In this document: one piece after another, positions 5,302 through 6,619 of the stretch
Layout: every line of letters starts with the position of its first letter
How positions within the stretch are numbered: position 1 is the stretch's first letter
Origin: a bacterium
Lineage (GTDB): Bacteria; Bacillota_I; Bacilli_A; RF39; UBA660
DNA: 6,619 bases
Reading direction: 5' to 3'
Assembly: GCA_029007685.1 (NCBI GenBank)
Contig: JAQXIG010000131.1
Span: forward strand, 1-6,619
The notes under the pieces: model-generated
Seen by the model: only the letters and a program-made list of their open reading frames with translations
Told to the model about the DNA's origin: nothing
Database searches by the model: none
Made by a program: the position numbers and the translations under genes

Positions 5302-6201
5302 GTGGAAAAAAATAATAAATTAACAGCTGCTATCATTAATTTTATTGTGATCGTGATCGCAGCATTTCAACCTTTCATGAGTTTTGATACTCAAGAATTT
5401 TTAACTGGTAGTATCAAGGGTTATTATTCAGTCATGATAGGATGTCTATTATTCATCTATGCTCATAAAGTTAAAAGTAAGATGGTAACTATTTTAGCCT
5501 ACCTTTTTGCAACTATAGGTTTTGTTACTACGTTTACGAAAGTATATGAAGTAGTAAATGATGTAAAAGGGATATTAAGTGTGGAATATGGTCTAGGTTT
5601 TTATCTTTATATCTCAACAGCGATCATTTTCATTATCACTATTTTTATCCCTAATATGGCCAGTAAGGAAGTAAAAAATCAAGGTTCCATCACTACGAAT
5701 GATCATTTAAATATCGATGTGACTGGTATTGATCCTGATTCCTTTCATATTTGTAATATGATACTAGGAATCAAAGATATTCCATTTCATTCAGTAGTAT
5801 TACTAAAACATGATAGTGATCGCAATGTTTTATCCTTAGAATATTCAAAAGAGAAAAAGATCATGATGATCAAAATTCCGGTTTCTAATATTCAAGAGCT
5901 TAGTTTTAAAAGCGATATTTCTATCAGTTATGTTCAACAAGAAAAAAATAGTGCTGATATTGAGGCCGCTAACGAACTATTAGTATATTCTCTAATCGGT
6001 ACTGGAATTCCTGGCATATTAGGAGCTAATCTAGTAAATAGCCTCGTAACTGATTATCAGAAACCTGATTTAACAGTGTCTTATTTAATAACGGTGAAAT
6101 GTTTATATCAAACAGAGCTAATCGAGATTAAACTAACTACCAAAAAGAAACCAGAAGCATTTATCTCTAGAATAAAACAAAATCAAAATGTCCAATCATA
6201 G
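5302..6201 (+). CDS. Unrecognised four-helix membrane protein with soluble C-terminal domain
   Basis: I do not recognise this 299-residue protein with confidence. Four hydrophobic segments lie at about residues 9-26, 40-54, 61-79 and 97-116, followed by a soluble domain from about 121 to the end. Lysines between helices 2 and 3 (HKVKSK) and after helix 4 (KEVK) suggest both ends face the cytoplasm. The soluble domain looks beta-rich (VVLLKH, VLSLEY, KIMMIKIPVSNIQELSF). It then has a hydrophobic glycine-rich stretch at about 226-248 (GTGIPGILGANL), a further strand pair (SYLITVKC, LIEIKLTT) and a final short helix (AFISRIKQ). That order resembles bacterial PH-like domains with an inserted glycine-rich loop, but this is only a guess. 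Start: GTG 5302 with AAGGAG upstream is preferred to ATG 5254, which lies in the promoter. It is a single-gene unit with its own promoter and terminator. Confidence 0.75.
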   Translation: MEKNNKLTAAIINFIVIVIAAFQPFMSFDTQEFLTGSIKGYYSVMIGCLLFIYAHKVKSKMVTILAYLFATIGFVTTFTKVYEVVNDVKGILSVEYGLGFYLYISTAIIFIITIFIPNMASKEVKNQGSITTNDHLNIDVTGIDPDSFHICNMILGIKDIPFHSVVLLKHDSDRNVLSLEYSKEKKIMMIKIPVSNIQELSFKSDISISYVQQEKNSADIEAANELLVYSLIGTGIPGILGANLVNSLVTDYQKPDLTVSYLITVKCLYQTELIEIKLTTKKKPEAFISRIKQNQNVQS

Positions 6202-6206
6202 CTGAG

Positions 6207-6248
6207 TCCTTTTCTGATAAAATCATCTTATCAGCGAAAGGATTTTTT
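6207..6248 (+). terminator. Strong intrinsic terminator before typA
   Basis: The stem has an outer part TCCTTT/AAAGGA (6207-6212 and 6237-6242) and an inner part CTGATAA/TTATCAG (6214-6220 and 6228-6234). A small internal loop separates them, the apical loop has seven bases, and TTTTTT follows at 6243-6248. It begins six bases after the stop of the four-helix protein gene and isolates it from typA. Confidence 0.92.
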
Positions 6249-6292
6249 CTAGTAGAAATAGAAAAAAGTACTTTTCAATTTCTAAGAAGTTA

Positions 6293-6301
6293 TGCTATAA
6301 T
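6293..6301 (+). promoter_or_regulatory. Extended -10 promoter of typA
   Basis: TGCTATAAT joins a TGn extension to a perfect TATAAT box. The best -35 candidate at 17 bases is only TTTCAA (6273-6278), a weak match, which extended -10 promoters tolerate. Transcription would begin near 6308, giving a leader of about 22 bases that contains AGGAG (6318-6322). Confidence 0.7.
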
Positions 6302-6329
6302 GAGCAAGTATTTATGTAGGAGTGATTTT

Positions 6330-6619
6330 ATGAAAAAAAGAAATATTGCGATTATTGCTCATGTTGACCATGGAAAAACCACTTTAGTAGATCAAATTTT
6401 AAAATCTAGTGGAACATTTCGTGAAAATGAAGATGTTAGCGATTTATCAATGGATTCCAACCAATTAGAAAAAGAAAGAGGAATCACTATTTTAGCCAAA
6501 ACCACCGCAATTAATTACAAAGATTACCGTATTAATATTATGGATACTCCTGGACATGCTGATTTTGGTGGTGAAGTAGAACGTATTATGAATATGGTAG
6601 ATGGTGTTTTACTAGTCGT
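6330..6619 (+). CDS. typA: TypA/BipA translational GTPase, 5' part
   Basis: This is the first 96 residues of TypA (BipA), a ribosome-associated GTPase related to EF-G and LepA that helps 50S subunit assembly and growth under cold or other stress. The gene runs off the window edge; full-length members have about 600 residues. Visible are the G1 loop AHVDHGKTT (10-18), the conserved SGTFREN (27-33), the family-typical MDSNQLEKERGITILAK around switch I (41-57) and the G3 motif DTPGHADFGGEVER (72-85). The MDSN.LEKERGITILAK form separates TypA from LepA and EF-G. The ATG has AGGAG with a seven-base gap and follows its own extended -10 promoter and an upstream terminator. It is therefore expressed independently of the accessory genes before it. 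Confidence 0.97.
   Translation, partial: MKKRNIAIIAHVDHGKTTLVDQILKSSGTFRENEDVSDLSMDSNQLEKERGITILAKTTAINYKDYRINIMDTPGHADFGGEVERIMNMVDGVLLV

Noticed and set aside
1..6619. CRISPR array, tRNA, rRNA or insertion sequence
   Set aside because: No regularly spaced repeats, tRNA-like cloverleaf with CCA end, conserved rRNA segments or transposase motifs were seen on either strand.

Overview
The window is AT-rich DNA with clear Shine-Dalgarno sequences (AGGAG, GGTGATC, GAGGTG), TTGACA-type and extended -10 promoters, and intrinsic terminators. It ends in a TypA/BipA GTPase gene. This fits a low-GC Bacillota chromosome of the Bacilli or Erysipelotrichia type, possibly an uncultured gut lineage. The lineage is an inference. 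Every tryptophan codon in the recognised genes is TGG, so the ordinary bacterial code is assumed.

Layout, all on the + strand. (1) Positions 1-234 hold the 3' end of a gene for a membrane-anchored protein with an LppM-like extracellular domain end and a C-terminal transmembrane helix. (2) Positions 252-2660 hold an 802-residue VirD4/TraG-type coupling ATPase with an unusual Met/Gly/Pro-rich C-terminal tail. It lies 17 bases after the first gene and is probably in the same operon. (3) Positions 2661-3005 are non-coding, with a TGTA microsatellite in the loop of an imperfect inverted repeat. (4) Positions 3006-3308 encode a minimal single-domain rhodanese whose last codons form part of a strong terminator. 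(5) Positions 3371-4667 are a two-gene operon of unrecognised membrane proteins, one with about six helices and one with a single N-terminal anchor. (6) Positions 4668-5301 hold no intact gene. They contain what looks like a decayed coding region and then a good promoter. (7) Positions 5302-6201 encode an unrecognised four-helix membrane protein with a soluble C-terminal domain, ended by a strong terminator. (8) Positions 6330-6619 are the start of typA, with its own extended -10 promoter.

Functionally, the TypA gene is core translation and stress machinery. The region between the VirD4-like gene and typA looks like an accessory or lineage-specific stretch: short orphan membrane genes, a decayed gene and a small rhodanese, each with its own promoter or terminator. 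The VirD4-like ATPase is the only possible secretion or conjugation component in view. No relaxase, VirB4-like ATPase, VirB6-like channel protein or integrase is present here, so a conjugative element cannot be claimed from this window alone.
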